From positions 620,001-684,000 of the forward strand of contig NZ_CP154467.1 of assembly GCF_039545455.1 (NCBI RefSeq): a stretch of DNA of 64,000 nucleotides. The letters are read 5' to 3'. The notes beneath the pieces were generated by a model. It had not been told where the DNA came from. It saw nothing but the letters and a program-made list of their open reading frames with translations, and searched no databases. The position numbers were made by a program, and so were the translations under genes. The stretch comes from Brucella sp. BE17. GTDB lineage: Bacteria > Pseudomonadota > Alphaproteobacteria > Rhizobiales > Rhizobiaceae. Below are positions 38,816-47,753 of this stretch, piece by piece (position 1 is the stretch's first letter; each line of letters begins with the position of its first letter).

Positions 38816-39268
38816 TCAAGCTGCATCCACAGGATGCTGCGACCTGAAACCGACGCAAAGACGGTTCCAGACATTGATCGTTGCAATGGCAACGCTGATA
38901 CGGGTGATTTCTGCCTCTGTGAAGAAGGCCTTGAGTGGCTGAAAGTCTGTGTCAGGGGCGTTCGTGTGAGCGATGTTTGTCAGCGACTCAGTCCAAGCAA
39001 GCACCGCGCGTTCACGCGTGTCGAAGACAGGTGATTCTCGCCAGACACAGATGAGGTTGATCCATTGCTCGCTCAGCCCGTCGCGACGTGCCTCCTTGAC
39101 ATGCATGTCAACGCAGTAAGCGCAGCCATTTATCTGTGATGCCCGCAGTTTGATAAGGTGCAGAAGCTGGGGATCAATCCCGGAACTCGTTCGAACATAT
39201 GTGTCGAGAGCGATGACCGCGTTATAGGCGTCGGGCGCAATTGCGGGGAAGTCGAAGCGCGCTTTCAT
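38816..39268 (-). CDS. AhpD-like carboxymuconolactone decarboxylase family protein
   Basis: A 150-residue alkylhydroperoxidase D-like protein. The redox motif is CAYCVDMHVKEA (about 49-60), with the CxxC and the distal His of the proton relay. It may reduce peroxides with a thiol donor. It is the last gene of a minus-strand run wrbA-MFS-VOC-ahpD. Between the VOC stop and this ATG lies a short open remnant. The family call is secure, while the specific activity is inferred. Confidence 0.85.
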   Translation of the reverse strand: MKARFDFPAIAPDAYNAVIALDTYVRTSSGIDPQLLHLIKLRASQINGCAYCVDMHVKEARRDGLSEQWINLICVWRESPVFDTRERAVLAWTESLTNIAHTNAPDTDFQPLKAFFTEAEITRISVAIATINVWNRLCVGFRSQHPVDAA

Positions 39269-39273
39269 GGCTG

Positions 39274-39456
39274 TTATTTCCTGAGTGGTTTTGCTTGAAA
39301 GGTTCGCCAGATGCCCGGCGTACCCGGTTCCACGGGGTCATGGTGGGGATATCGAAAGTTTATGGCGGTGCCACGCAGGTCCCAGCGCATCCGCGCTTCA
39401 ATCGTGGCCTCTAACGCCTTGTCATGGGTTCCAGCCGCCGCTGCCGTAAGCGCGGG
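39274..39456 (-). pseudogene. Short open frame without a start, possible gene remnant
   Basis: A 60-codon open stretch ends at a TAA five bases before the ahpD ATG. It has no start codon at its 5' end; the first ATG is internal (39390) and would give 38 residues. The residues read like real protein (MRWDLRGTAINFRYPHHD), and codon choice resembles its neighbours. It could be the C-terminal end of a gene deleted when this operon was assembled, or a genuine small gene. I do not recognise the family. Confidence 0.3.
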
Positions 39457-39811
39457 TTATGACTTCGAGCAGATGCCCGTTCGGGTCGTTAAAATAGAGA
39501 CCGCGCCCACCGTCATGGTCGTTCATCCCGGGCTTCTGCCTTTCAGGGTCAGCCCAATAACTTAAGCCGAGTACCTCGAGCCGTTTATGCAAAGCGTCGA
39601 AATTCGTGTCATCGATGAGGAAGGCGTAATGCTGGGGTACGATAGCGTTCTTCACCTCCATGTAGTCCAGATTGGCGCCATTGTCGGTGGTGACCATCCA
39701 GAACGGACCCCATTCGCGTGGGGGCTGCAATCCTAAGATTTCGGTCAGGAACTGGGCAGAGCCATGGGCGTCTCGTGTCGTCAGGATGGTATGGTTGAAG
39801 TCGACACTCAT
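39422..39811 (-). CDS. VOC family protein (glyoxalase/extradiol dioxygenase fold)
   Basis: A 129-residue single-domain VOC metalloprotein. Metal-ligand candidates are the His of FNHTILTT near the start, the central YAFLIDDTNFDALHKRL segment, and Glu in DPNGHLLEVITRAYG at the C-terminus, the classic glyoxalase/ring-cleavage signature. Its ATG overlaps the MFS stop region by four bases. Placement with a quinone reductase and an AhpD-like protein suggests action on a quinone, catechol or reactive aldehyde. The substrate cannot be read. Confidence 0.82.
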   Translation of the reverse strand: MSVDFNHTILTTRDAHGSAQFLTEILGLQPPREWGPFWMVTTDNGANLDYMEVKNAIVPQHYAFLIDDTNFDALHKRLEVLGLSYWADPERQKPGMNDHDGGRGLYFNDPNGHLLEVITRAYGSGGWNP

Positions 39812-41031
39812 CTACGGCCTCCGCGTCTGTTGCTTACAGGCTTTGGTTCGATCTGTCTTAGCGTTGAGATCACCACGATCACTGCGATCAATGCCGCACC
39901 CGCCACAATATATGCGGCAGCTTCCCAGCCAAACCGATCCAGTGCGTCGCCGATAGCCGTGGGACCAAGAAGCTGACCGAGATTGTTGCCTTGAACGATC
40001 AGGCCCAGAACGATCGGAGTCAATCCTGCCGCCGGTGCCACCATTGGTGCGGAGGACAGCAGGACCGCCGGGATCAAGCCGCCTACGGCGGAGAACAACA
40101 GGCATAGGCCAAAGGCGGTATTGTCTGAAAGAAAGGGCAGGAAGATACCGAAGCTCGTTAGTCCCATAACCAGGCATGCAGCAATCAGAAGCGCTGGCCT
40201 GCTCAGGCCTTTGGACAGGAGCAAGCCTGCGATTAGATTGCCGATGATGTTTACGGTCGAAGCCGACGCGCTGAGCAATCCAGCCGTCTGGTGCGTCACT
40301 CCCAGCCGCTCCATAAGCAATACCGGCAGAAAGCTGAACACCGCGAAAAACATCAGGCTGTAAAGCGCAAAGGTAACAGACAGGCCAACAGATCTCGGGT
40401 CGCGCGATACCGCTATTATATCTAGACGCAAGCCGCATAAGGCCATGGGATAGCCTTGCGGGCTTGCAGGAATAACGAGTGGAACGGCAATACAGATGGC
40501 CATCGCGAGCGCGCTGCTCGCCCACCACATCGCCGACCAGCTCTCGAACAGCGGCCCAATCAACATTGCCGTGGCCATTCCGGCTGGCATAAAACAGCTC
40601 CAGAGTGCGAAAGACAGGTCACGATCTGTAGGCCGCGCAACTTCATCGAGCAATGAGGGCGCTGCGACAGTTACAAGAAGGAAGCCAGCGCCTTCAATAA
40701 TGCGGCCAACAAAAAGGCCGGGAAGTGACGGTATCGCCGCGCCTAATGCCGCGCCGGCTGCTGTTACTAAAAGCCCGACTATCAGGATACGCCGAGCACC
40801 GAAACGCGCCACAAAAGCGCCCGTCGGAATGCCGCCGAAAAGCCCGATCAGCGCAAAGATTCCGGCGAGCCAGCCGATCGTTGTCAGACCGATTCCAAGA
40901 TCATCCTGCAGCATGGGTGCCGCGATCGCCGCCTTGCCAACCTGCAAGGCCGCCGCAATGCCGCTCAAGACGATGACCAGCACAGCGGTCCAGTTGGTGG
41001 AGGCCGCTTTCGTCGTTGAAATTATGCTCAT
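39808..41031 (-). CDS. MFS transporter, putative efflux
   Basis: A 407-residue protein with about 12 membrane helices and the MFS motif A variant [16 protein letters not shown] between helices 2 and 3. CynX-like and sugar/drug exporters share this layout. It is coupled at both ends by four-base overlaps: to wrbA upstream and VOC downstream. Export of the toxic compound handled by the operon is a reasonable but unproven role. Confidence 0.85.
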   Translation of the reverse strand: MSIISTTKAASTNWTAVLVIVLSGIAAALQVGKAAIAAPMLQDDLGIGLTTIGWLAGIFALIGLFGGIPTGAFVARFGARRILIVGLLVTAAGAALGAAIPSLPGLFVGRIIEGAGFLLVTVAAPSLLDEVARPTDRDLSFALWSCFMPAGMATAMLIGPLFESWSAMWWASSALAMAICIAVPLVIPASPQGYPMALCGLRLDIIAVSRDPRSVGLSVTFALYSLMFFAVFSFLPVLLMERLGVTHQTAGLLSASASTVNIIGNLIAGLLLSKGLSRPALLIAACLVMGLTSFGIFLPFLSDNTAFGLCLLFSAVGGLIPAVLLSSAPMVAPAAGLTPIVLGLIVQGNNLGQLLGPTAIGDALDRFGWEAAAYIVAGAALIAVIVVISTLRQIEPKPVSNRRGGRR

Positions 41032-41657
41032 GATACAGCCTTTGCGGCGCGGCCGACCATCAGCGTTGCGGCAATTTCAGCTATATGCCGACCCTGGAAG
41101 CGTGCGCCATCCAGTTCGTTTTCACTGACCTCGCGATGCCCGCCATTGCCATCATCGGCCAGTGTCGATGCACCATAGGGCGAGCAGCCAGTGATTTCGT
41201 CCATCCGCATCTGGCCCTTAAAGGTGTAGGGCAGACCGACAATGATCATCCCAAGATGGAATAATACTGTTTGGGTGGACTGGATTGTCGTTTCCTGCCC
41301 GCCATGCTGGCTGCCTGTGGAGGTGAAGACGCCGCCCACTTTCCCCACCAGCTTATCCTCGACCCAGAGCCCGCCGGTCTGATCGAGAAAATTCTTCATC
41401 TGCGACGCCATGTTGCCAAAGCGGGTGGGCGTACCAATGATAATCGCGTCGTAATCGACGAGTTCGGTTACGGTAACGACGCTTGCGGATTGGTCGAGCT
41501 TATAGCCAGATTTTTCCGCTGCCGCTTCGGGAACAAGCTCCGGCACTCGCCTGATGGTCACATCTGCTCCCGCCTCACGCGCACCATCAGCTACCGCCAA
41601 AGCCATCGTCTCGATGTGCCCATAGGAAGAATAGTAAAGCACCAGCACTTTCGTCAT
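41028..41657 (-). CDS. wrbA: NAD(P)H:quinone oxidoreductase, WrbA type
   Basis: A 209-residue flavodoxin-fold enzyme that reduces quinones by two electrons and so avoids semiquinone formation. FMN-binding motifs are [12 protein letters not shown] (about 8-19), [19 protein letters not shown] (about 77-95) and [12 protein letters not shown] (about 113-124). It is the first gene of the wrbA-MFS-VOC-ahpD run and is transcribed divergently from a LysR-type gene 102 bases away, which probably regulates it. Confidence 0.92.
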   Translation of the reverse strand: MTKVLVLYYSSYGHIETMALAVADGAREAGADVTIRRVPELVPEAAAEKSGYKLDQSASVVTVTELVDYDAIIIGTPTRFGNMASQMKNFLDQTGGLWVEDKLVGKVGGVFTSTGSQHGGQETTIQSTQTVLFHLGMIIVGLPYTFKGQMRMDEITGCSPYGASTLADDGNGGHREVSENELDGARFQGRHIAEIAATLMVGRAAKAVS

Positions 41658-41759
41658 CTCTGTGACCTCGCATTAATTTAGGACTATGCAGAGCTTGCCA
41701 CATGATATTGAACTGACTAAGTGATATAAAATGCATAAAGATGATCATGGAAAGCGATC

Positions 41760-42659
41760 ATGTTGGACGCACTTACGCTCGATCAGATCCGGACTTTCGT
41801 GACGATCGCCGACAGCGGCAGCTTTCGCTCAGCCGCCCAGAAGCTCTCTCGTGTCCAGTCGGGCGTGAGCGTTGCCATCGCCAATCTGGAAGCGACACTT
41901 GGTGTGGCGTTATTTGACCGGTCAGGGCACAGACCGGTCCTTACCCCGCAGGGAAGGGTGCTGCTTGGCAATGCGCGCGACATCATCCTGCGCGTGGACG
42001 TATTGCGTGCACAGGCGCGTGGCTTCGTGCACGGCGTGGAAACTGAACTCGTGATTTTCGTCGACACGCTCTATCCGATGCAGGCGCTTGCACGCGCGAT
42101 CTCGCAGATGCGACACCATTTTCCCGCTGTTGCCATCCGGGTGTGGACGGAGGCTCTGGGTGGCCCGCTCGATGCCCTGAGAAATAACCGCTGTACACTT
42201 GCCGTGATGGTCGGAGAAGACTTCCGCGACCCGCGCATCAAGTTCGAGCCGTTGACGTCCATTAGCCAGGTTGCGGTCGTTGCTTCTACGCATCCCCTGG
42301 CCCTTGGCCAGACAGGCCAAACACTGGAGCTGATGGATATCGCCGATCATCTTCAGATCGTTCTGACCGATCCGTCCGATATATCTGCGGGCCGCGATTT
42401 CGGCGTGGTCTCGTCACATACCTGCCGCGTCAATACGCAGGATGCCAAGCACAATCTGATCCTGGGTGGAGCAGGCTGGGGTCGGCTACCTTACTGGCTC
42501 GTAGAACGGGACCTGGAGCAGGGCACACTCATGCGCCTAAATATCAGCGCTATGGGCTTAAATGGAGAGGTGTTGTCCAGCTCCTATATCGCCCACCGCC
42601 GGGACGAGGCGCTGAGGCCAGCCGCGCAAAAGCTTGCCGATCTGTTGATCGGCAATTAA
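41760..42659 (+). CDS. LysR-type transcriptional regulator
   Basis: A 299-residue LTTR. The N-terminal winged helix (about 5-65) reads TLDQIRTFVTIADSGSFRSAAQKLSRVQSGVS-like and is preceded by only four residues. The effector domain follows from about 90. It is divergent from wrbA with 102 bases between, a standard LTTR layout, so it is the likely activator of the quinone-detoxification operon. No specific T-N11-A site stands out from near matches. Confidence 0.88.
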   Translation: MLDALTLDQIRTFVTIADSGSFRSAAQKLSRVQSGVSVAIANLEATLGVALFDRSGHRPVLTPQGRVLLGNARDIILRVDVLRAQARGFVHGVETELVIFVDTLYPMQALARAISQMRHHFPAVAIRVWTEALGGPLDALRNNRCTLAVMVGEDFRDPRIKFEPLTSISQVAVVASTHPLALGQTGQTLELMDIADHLQIVLTDPSDISAGRDFGVVSSHTCRVNTQDAKHNLILGGAGWGRLPYWLVERDLEQGTLMRLNISAMGLNGEVLSSSYIAHRRDEALRPAAQKLADLLIGN

Positions 42660-42927
42660 ACGGGCTGTGGCCTCGACATCTGAACGATGAAGCCATTGCG
42701 GGCGCGGTGGCTCAGGTTTACATTTTGCATGTCGGGCCGTCCGCCAAAACGGGGGATCGCGACGATCATATGCGCGCCGTTAGGAAATAGATATTGTAGG
42801 GTCGCCGCTTGCGCTGTCGGCGGCTATTGCACTCCATAAAATTCCCTTTAACGCGCCTTAAACTTGGTTCTTTGACATCGTTAAACCGTGGCCACCCGAT
42901 CTTTCGCGCTAAAATACATGGTCTTTA

Positions 42928-43772
42928 GGGTCAGGACTCGTTAAATCCAAGCCAGAAGATCACGGCTGCAGCGAAGCATATGCTTGAGAAGAATGCGTGG
43001 GCGCATGGGTCGTATCGTGTATGAATTCTCCTCCAGTCCTTAAGCTTGCCGAACATGTTTTCGATTTTGTGGCGCTTTTTATAGAGCACCGGGTCATACG
43101 GGATGGCGAGTTTGCGGTTTGCCCGAGATGGAATGCACGCGGTAATCTTACGGGCTGCCAAGGCGTCTCGAAACCAGTCGGCGTCATACCCCTTGTCAGC
43201 CAACAAGGATTTGGCCTTGGGAAACGCGGGAAGCATCTTTGCCGCTCCTTTATAATCGCTCATCTGCCCTTCGCTCAGAAGCAGGATGAGTGGTCGACCG
43301 TGATCATCGCAGACGGCATGCAGCTTAGAGTTCAGCCCGCCTTTGGTCCGCCCAATACGTCTGGGAACATCCCCTTTTTTAGCAGACTGGCTGCGGTACG
43401 GTGGGCTTTCAAGTGGGTGGCGTCGATCATCAGTTGTTCGAGCTTACCGCGTTTGGCGGTCAGTTCGGCAAGAATGCGGTTGAACACGCCCAGCCTACTC
43501 CACCGGATGAAACGGTTATAGATCGTCTTGTGTGGACCGTATTCTCTCGGTGCGTCACGCCAACGCAGCCCATTGCGCAAAACAAAGATGATGCCACTCA
43601 AAATTAGACGGTCATCAACGCGCGGAATGCCGTGCGACAGCGGAAAATACGGTTCGATGCCGCGCATCTGCACCTCTGAAAACAACAGTAACTCACTCAT
43701 CGCGGAACTCCTTTCGATCCAAATGAATCAAAGCCTCCGCAGAGGTGCAAGTTATTTAATAGGTCCTGACCC
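42928..43772 (-). mobile_element. Complete IS5-family (IS427 group) insertion sequence, 845 bp
   Basis: The ends are imperfect inverted repeats beginning GGGTCAGGAC at the left; the right end is the complement of GGGTCAGGACCTATTAAAT. The element is flanked by TA on both sides (42926-42927 and 43773-43774), matching the TA duplication of the IS427 group. It encodes a two-frame transposase on the minus strand. Size and layout resemble Brucella IS711, but I cannot claim identity. It separates the quinone-detoxification operon from the B6 block. Confidence 0.88.
42931..43700 (-). CDS. IS427-group transposase made by -1 frameshift (OrfAB)
   Basis: OrfA runs from ATG at 43700 to 43332 (122 residues, with FPLSHGIPRVDDR and RNGLRWRDAPREYGPHKTIYNRF). 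The downstream frame runs to 42931 and contains ADKGYDADWFRDAL and the Glu motif in KKRHKIENMFGKLKDWRR. The frames join at A-AAA-AAG (about 43376), a canonical -1 slippery heptamer, giving the continuous KKGDVPRRIGRTKGG. The DDE residues are recognisable, and no stops or gaps disrupt the fused product, so the transposase looks intact. Confidence 0.85.
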
Positions 43773-43915
43773 TAGGTGAGTTGAACCTGTGGTCACTGTC
43801 TTAAATATCTCTAAATTATTGATTTTTATGGCGCGCCGTGCCGGGTGATGATGAGAACTACGTTTACGCTATAGCCCTCCTTCAGGTCGAGTTCGATCCT
43901 GATATTTGAATTTGG

Positions 43916-44770
43916 TCATTGGGGTTTCTCTGCCTGCTTCGGGCAAAGCAGATCGACGACGCTGGCAAGCTGCATTTCATGGGCATCTTCCGCCACGGTT
44001 CGGGCGAGGATTTCGAGAACGGTAGCGGTGACGCTGCGGGCGGCCTCGACCAGTGAGTGGCCTTGTGTGAGCTTGGCGGTCAGCAGGCCCGTGTAGAGGT
44101 CGCCGGTGCCGACCGGAACGATGGGCAGGCGCGGCGATGTCAGCCGCGTGCAGGATTTGCCGTCGAATACGACGTTCTCAAGGGAACCGTTCGGGGTGTC
44201 GCCCAGGGTGAAGCCGGTGACGACCAATCTTGCGCCGCGCTGCGCCTGGATTTTCATCGCCGCCGCCTCGATCTGCGGCCAGTTCGCAGGCTGGCTTTGC
44301 GTTATCAGCCCGATCTCGAACTGATTGGGCGTCAGCAGATCGGCTAGCGGCACAAGTTCGCTGCAAATACACTCGACCACCTGATGGGCGACGAATACCC
44401 AAAGAGTGGAATCGCCCATCACCGGGTCACAGATATAGGTGATGTCCGGATTGATCTGGCGTGCGCGCCGCACGAAGGCCGCGACCACATCCCCATTCGC
44501 ACGGGAGCCGAGATAACCGGAAACGATATAGCGGCTCGTCTCGATCAGCCCGCGTTCCTCGACGCCGCGCAGCAAATCGCCGACAAGCTCGGATTCGAGG
44601 ACACGCCCGCGCATGGTTTCAAAACCGGGATGGTTTGACAGCAAGGTCGTCGGCACCGCCGCCACACTCAGCCCGTGCGCCTGCATGAGCAGCATGGTTG
44701 CGCTGTTGCCGACATGCCCATGCACGACCTGGCTCTGGATCGAGATGACGGATGTAGTCATCACCGTCAC
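43916..44770 (-). CDS. pdxY: Pyridoxal kinase (PdxY type)
   Basis: A 284-residue ribokinase-fold enzyme that phosphorylates pyridoxal and possibly pyridoxine in vitamin B6 salvage. Motifs are SIQSQVVHGHVGNSA (about 10-24), YICDPVMGD (about 113-121), LLTPNQFE and the anion-hole/catalytic-Asp segment VPVGTGDLYTGLL near residue 225. It starts at GTG inside a four-base overlap with the transporter stop; an ATG nine bases further in is an alternative. Coupling to a transporter and nearness to a PdxR-like regulator support a B6-uptake role. Confidence 0.9.
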   Translation of the reverse strand: MTVMTTSVISIQSQVVHGHVGNSATMLLMQAHGLSVAAVPTTLLSNHPGFETMRGRVLESELVGDLLRGVEERGLIETSRYIVSGYLGSRANGDVVAAFVRRARQINPDITYICDPVMGDSTLWVFVAHQVVECICSELVPLADLLTPNQFEIGLITQSQPANWPQIEAAAMKIQAQRGARLVVTGFTLGDTPNGSLENVVFDGKSCTRLTSPRLPIVPVGTGDLYTGLLTAKLTQGHSLVEAARSVTATVLEILARTVAEDAHEMQLASVVDLLCPKQAEKPQ

Positions 44771-45993
44771 TTCGCCGCTCCCTCGTTCACGGTCAGGTCG
44801 GCCCGTTCACGGCGCGGCAGACGGCCATTCAGAACCATGTAAGCGACAAGGCCGATCACCAGCCCCCAGAACGCACCGCCGATGCCAAGCAGTTTGATAT
44901 TGGCAGCGGACGCCAGGAAGGTGATGAGCGCCGCTTCGCGCGAAGCCGGATCGGCCATCGCTCCGGCGAGGCTGCCGCCGATAGTGCCGAGCAACGCCAG
45001 GCCGGCGAGCGTCGTGATGAAGGTCGCCGGGAAGGCCATGAAGACGGCGGCGAGCGTGACGCCGAACACGCCGACCAACACATAGAAGCAGCCGGCCGCG
45101 ATACCCGCGATCCAGCGCTTACGCGGGTCTTCATGGGCTTCCCTACCGGTGGCTATTGCCGCCGTGATGGCCGCGATGTTGAAGGCATGGGAGCCGAACG
45201 GGGCCGTGATGAGGGAACCGAGGCCCGTCACGGTGACGATGGGATTGGCACTCGTCTTGAAGCCGTCATTCCGCAACACCAGCATTCCCGGCATGTATTG
45301 GCCGGTCAGCGTGATGAGGAACAGAGGGAGCGCAACGGACAGAAGCGCATTCAGCGAAAATTCCGGCACAGTGAAGACGGGCGCGGCAAACTCCAGTTTC
45401 AGTCCTGATAGATCGACCTGGCCCTGCGTCAGCAGGAAGACCAGCCCGAGAACGAGGATGCCGACCACGGCATAGAGGGCGGAGAAGCGCTTCAACACGA
45501 CATAGGCGACGATCAGGAGGCCGACCAGCAGCGGATCGACGCTTGCACCACCGAATGCGCCGATGCCGAATTGCAGCAGAATGCCCGCAAGCAGACCGGA
45601 GGCGATGACCGGCGGAATCAGCCGGATCAACTTCTCGAAATAGCCCGACAGCCCAAGCGCGACGAAGGCCACCGCCGAGATCATGTAAGCGCCGACCGCC
45701 TCCGCGTAGGGCGTTGTTGCCAATGCGGTGACAAGGAACGCCGCCGCAGGCGTGGACCAGGCGGTGATGATCGGTTCGCGAAACCTCCAGCTCAGGAACA
45801 GTCCGGTCAACCCGACGCCAATCGAAACCGACCAGATCCAGGAGGCCGTCAATTCCGGGCTAAGCCCCGCAACTTTCGCGGCCTGAAAGACCAGAATGAA
45901 GGTGCCACCATAGTTGACGATGACGGAGATCAGCCCCGCCACGATTGGGTGGGTCAGATCGTTGAGACGGGTGGGCGATGAACTGGAGGGCAT
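44767..45993 (-). CDS. BenE-family membrane transporter, candidate B6-vitamer importer
   Basis: A 408-residue polytopic protein with about 12 helices that belongs to the benzoate/H+ symporter BenE family (FGSHAFNIAAITAAIATG and SWRFREPIITAWSTPAAAF motifs). No benzoate-degradation gene is near. It is instead coupled to pyridoxal kinase (four-base overlap) and divergent from a MocR/PdxR-like regulator gene, so the transported compound is inferred to be pyridoxal, pyridoxine or pyridoxamine. BenE family membership is firm; the substrate is a hypothesis. Confidence 0.85.
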   Translation of the reverse strand: MPSSSSPTRLNDLTHPIVAGLISVIVNYGGTFILVFQAAKVAGLSPELTASWIWSVSIGVGLTGLFLSWRFREPIITAWSTPAAAFLVTALATTPYAEAVGAYMISAVAFVALGLSGYFEKLIRLIPPVIASGLLAGILLQFGIGAFGGASVDPLLVGLLIVAYVVLKRFSALYAVVGILVLGLVFLLTQGQVDLSGLKLEFAAPVFTVPEFSLNALLSVALPLFLITLTGQYMPGMLVLRNDGFKTSANPIVTVTGLGSLITAPFGSHAFNIAAITAAIATGREAHEDPRKRWIAGIAAGCFYVLVGVFGVTLAAVFMAFPATFITTLAGLALLGTIGGSLAGAMADPASREAALITFLASAANIKLLGIGGAFWGLVIGLVAYMVLNGRLPRRERADLTVNEGAAK

Positions 45994-46062
45994 GGTCGTG
46001 ACGAAACTCCTGAAGGCTTTGGGACCGCGAAGGCGATGAATTGTCTTGACAACTAGCTGACC

Positions 46063-46109
46063 AATGGCCTGATTTAACCATCCAATTTTTCAGAGAGATT
46101 CAGACCATT
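46063..46109. promoter_or_regulatory. Candidate operator pair of the MocR/PdxR-like regulator
   Basis: AATGGCCTGA (46063-46072) and the inverted TCAGACCATT (46100-46109) face each other with 27 bases between. The second abuts the TTG start of the regulator gene. The 10-mer TCAGACCATT recurs exactly, inverted, at 47624-47633 before glyA. Dimeric MocR proteins typically bind two such spaced sites. This intergenic region serves both the transporter/kinase unit and the regulator gene. Confidence 0.5.
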
Positions 46110-47599
46110 TGTTCAAGCACTCCCAACTCGAATCCGTGAAGGCATGGCTTGCCCATCCCGCCCATGCGGCGATGCCGCTTCATGCGCGGATTCAGCGGGC
46201 GATCCGGCAACTGATCGTCGATGGCGCACTTGGGCCGGGCAAACCGCTCCCGGCGTCGCGTGCGCTCGCAAATTCGTTGGGGGTGTCACGCGACACGATT
46301 GAAGCCGCTTACGCGCAGCTTCATGCCGAGGGGTTCATCGACCGCCGTGTCGGCAGCGGCAGTTTCGTCGCGCAGATCACAGAGTTCACGCCCGGCCGCC
46401 GTCTTTCCCAGCGTGACGCGCTCGCGCGTAACCAGGCTCCGAACCTCAGCAAGCGCGGCAACGGCATGTTCCGCAGCGGCGGGGTGCGCGAGATGCTGAC
46501 CCCGCGCCCCTTTGCGCATGGCGTGCCGGAAACCCGGACATTTCCGCTTCCGCTCTGGGAGAGGCTGGAACGGCAGGTGCGCAAGGAGGTCGGCGCGCAG
46601 GCCCTCCATCACGGCGATCCGCAGGGAACCGAGCCGCTGCGCCGCGCCATTGCCGACTATGTGAACCTTGAGCGCGGTGCGCGCGCCACCGCCGACCGCG
46701 TATTAGTGCTGACCAGTTCGCAGCAAGCCATGTCGCTCTGCGCCAATATGCTGCTCGATCCCGGTGATCGGATCTTTATCGAAGACCCGGCCTATTACGG
46801 CGCGCGCAAAGCCTTCGATGCGGCAGGATTGGAGTGTTTGCCGATCCGCGTTGACCGACAGGGCATCGTGGTCGAGCAGATCAAGGCCGAACCACGAAAG
46901 GCGAAGGCCGTCTTCCTCACGCCTTCGCATCAATTCCCGACCGGCGCGACGCTGGCGCTGGATCGCCGGCTCGCCCTGATCGAATGGGCCGCCCGGCATC
47001 AGGCCTGGATTGTCGAGGACGATTACGACAGCGAGTTTCACTATGCGGGCAAGCCGACAGCTTGCGTGCAGGGCCTCGATCCGCATGATCGCACCATCTA
47101 TATTGGCACCTTCACCAAGTCGCTCTTTCCGGGCTTGCGGATTGGCTATGTCGTATTGCCACCGCAACTGGTGAAGCCGATGACCGTGGCGCGCACGCTG
47201 CTGGACGGTCACACGGCGCCCATGGCGCAACTGACACTGGCCCGCTTTATGGAAGGCGGGCATTTCGGCGCGCATGTCCGCACCATGCGCGGCATCTATG
47301 CCGAACGGCTCGAAGTGCTCGTCGGGCTGGTCAACAAGCACCTCTCGGATTTCGTCGAACCGCGCGCTCCCATCGGCGGGCTGCAAATGCCCTGCTTGCT
47401 GACAGGCGATCTATCCGAGCGCACCGCCATCGACGCGGCGCGACGTGTCGGGATCGAACTTCTCGGACTGTCGGCGCTGCACGCATCAGGCGAAGCCAGG
47501 GCCGGTTTCCTGATGGGCTTTGCCGCCTATACGCCGGCCGAGATCGAGGTTGCGGTCAAGAAGCTCGCAAATGCGCTCCGGGCGATATCGAAACCATAG
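46109..47599 (+). CDS. MocR/PdxR-family PLP-dependent transcriptional regulator
   Basis: A 496-residue fusion of a GntR-type winged helix (about 20-85: LPASRALANSLGVSRDTIEA and GSGSFVA) and a fold-type I aminotransferase domain (about 120-490). The PLP-lysine lies in GTFTKSLFPGLRIGY and the Asp that contacts the pyridine nitrogen is in VEDDYDSEFHY. Proteins of this type sense PLP and control its synthesis or salvage genes. It starts at TTG behind AGAGAG. It is divergent from the transporter-pdxY unit and upstream of glyA-yggS, with shared candidate operators on both sides. Confidence 0.88.
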   Translation: MFKHSQLESVKAWLAHPAHAAMPLHARIQRAIRQLIVDGALGPGKPLPASRALANSLGVSRDTIEAAYAQLHAEGFIDRRVGSGSFVAQITEFTPGRRLSQRDALARNQAPNLSKRGNGMFRSGGVREMLTPRPFAHGVPETRTFPLPLWERLERQVRKEVGAQALHHGDPQGTEPLRRAIADYVNLERGARATADRVLVLTSSQQAMSLCANMLLDPGDRIFIEDPAYYGARKAFDAAGLECLPIRVDRQGIVVEQIKAEPRKAKAVFLTPSHQFPTGATLALDRRLALIEWAARHQAWIVEDDYDSEFHYAGKPTACVQGLDPHDRTIYIGTFTKSLFPGLRIGYVVLPPQLVKPMTVARTLLDGHTAPMAQLTLARFMEGGHFGAHVRTMRGIYAERLEVLVGLVNKHLSDFVEPRAPIGGLQMPCLLTGDLSERTAIDAARRVGIELLGLSALHASGEARAGFLMGFAAYTPAEIEVAVKKLANALRAISKP

Positions 47600-47623
47600 A
47601 TCGGCCGTTTCCATCTTAAATCG

Positions 47624-47633
47624 AATGGTCTGA
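47624..47633. promoter_or_regulatory. Candidate MocR/PdxR operator upstream of glyA
   Basis: AATGGTCTGA is the exact inverted copy of TCAGACCATT at 46100-46109 and a one-mismatch copy of AATGGCCTGA at 46063-46072. It lies 121 bases before the glyA start, suggesting that the second arm of the block belongs to the same regulon. Confidence 0.45.
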
Positions 47634-47753
47634 TCGACTCGCAGCAAGTGGAGGGGAACAGCAGACCACACTCATGAGACGTGCTGGTGAAACACCGCCG
47701 CGCGAGCCAACCCGGCGGCGAACCAGTTATCAGCACCATGAAGGAGATCAGCA

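Noticed and set aside
43782..43800. GAACCTGTG near the right end of the IS427-type element, resembling part of the tRNA-Arg T-arm
   Set aside because: Only nine bases match contiguously and the position is inside the segment rather than at its left edge; not supported as an attachment site.
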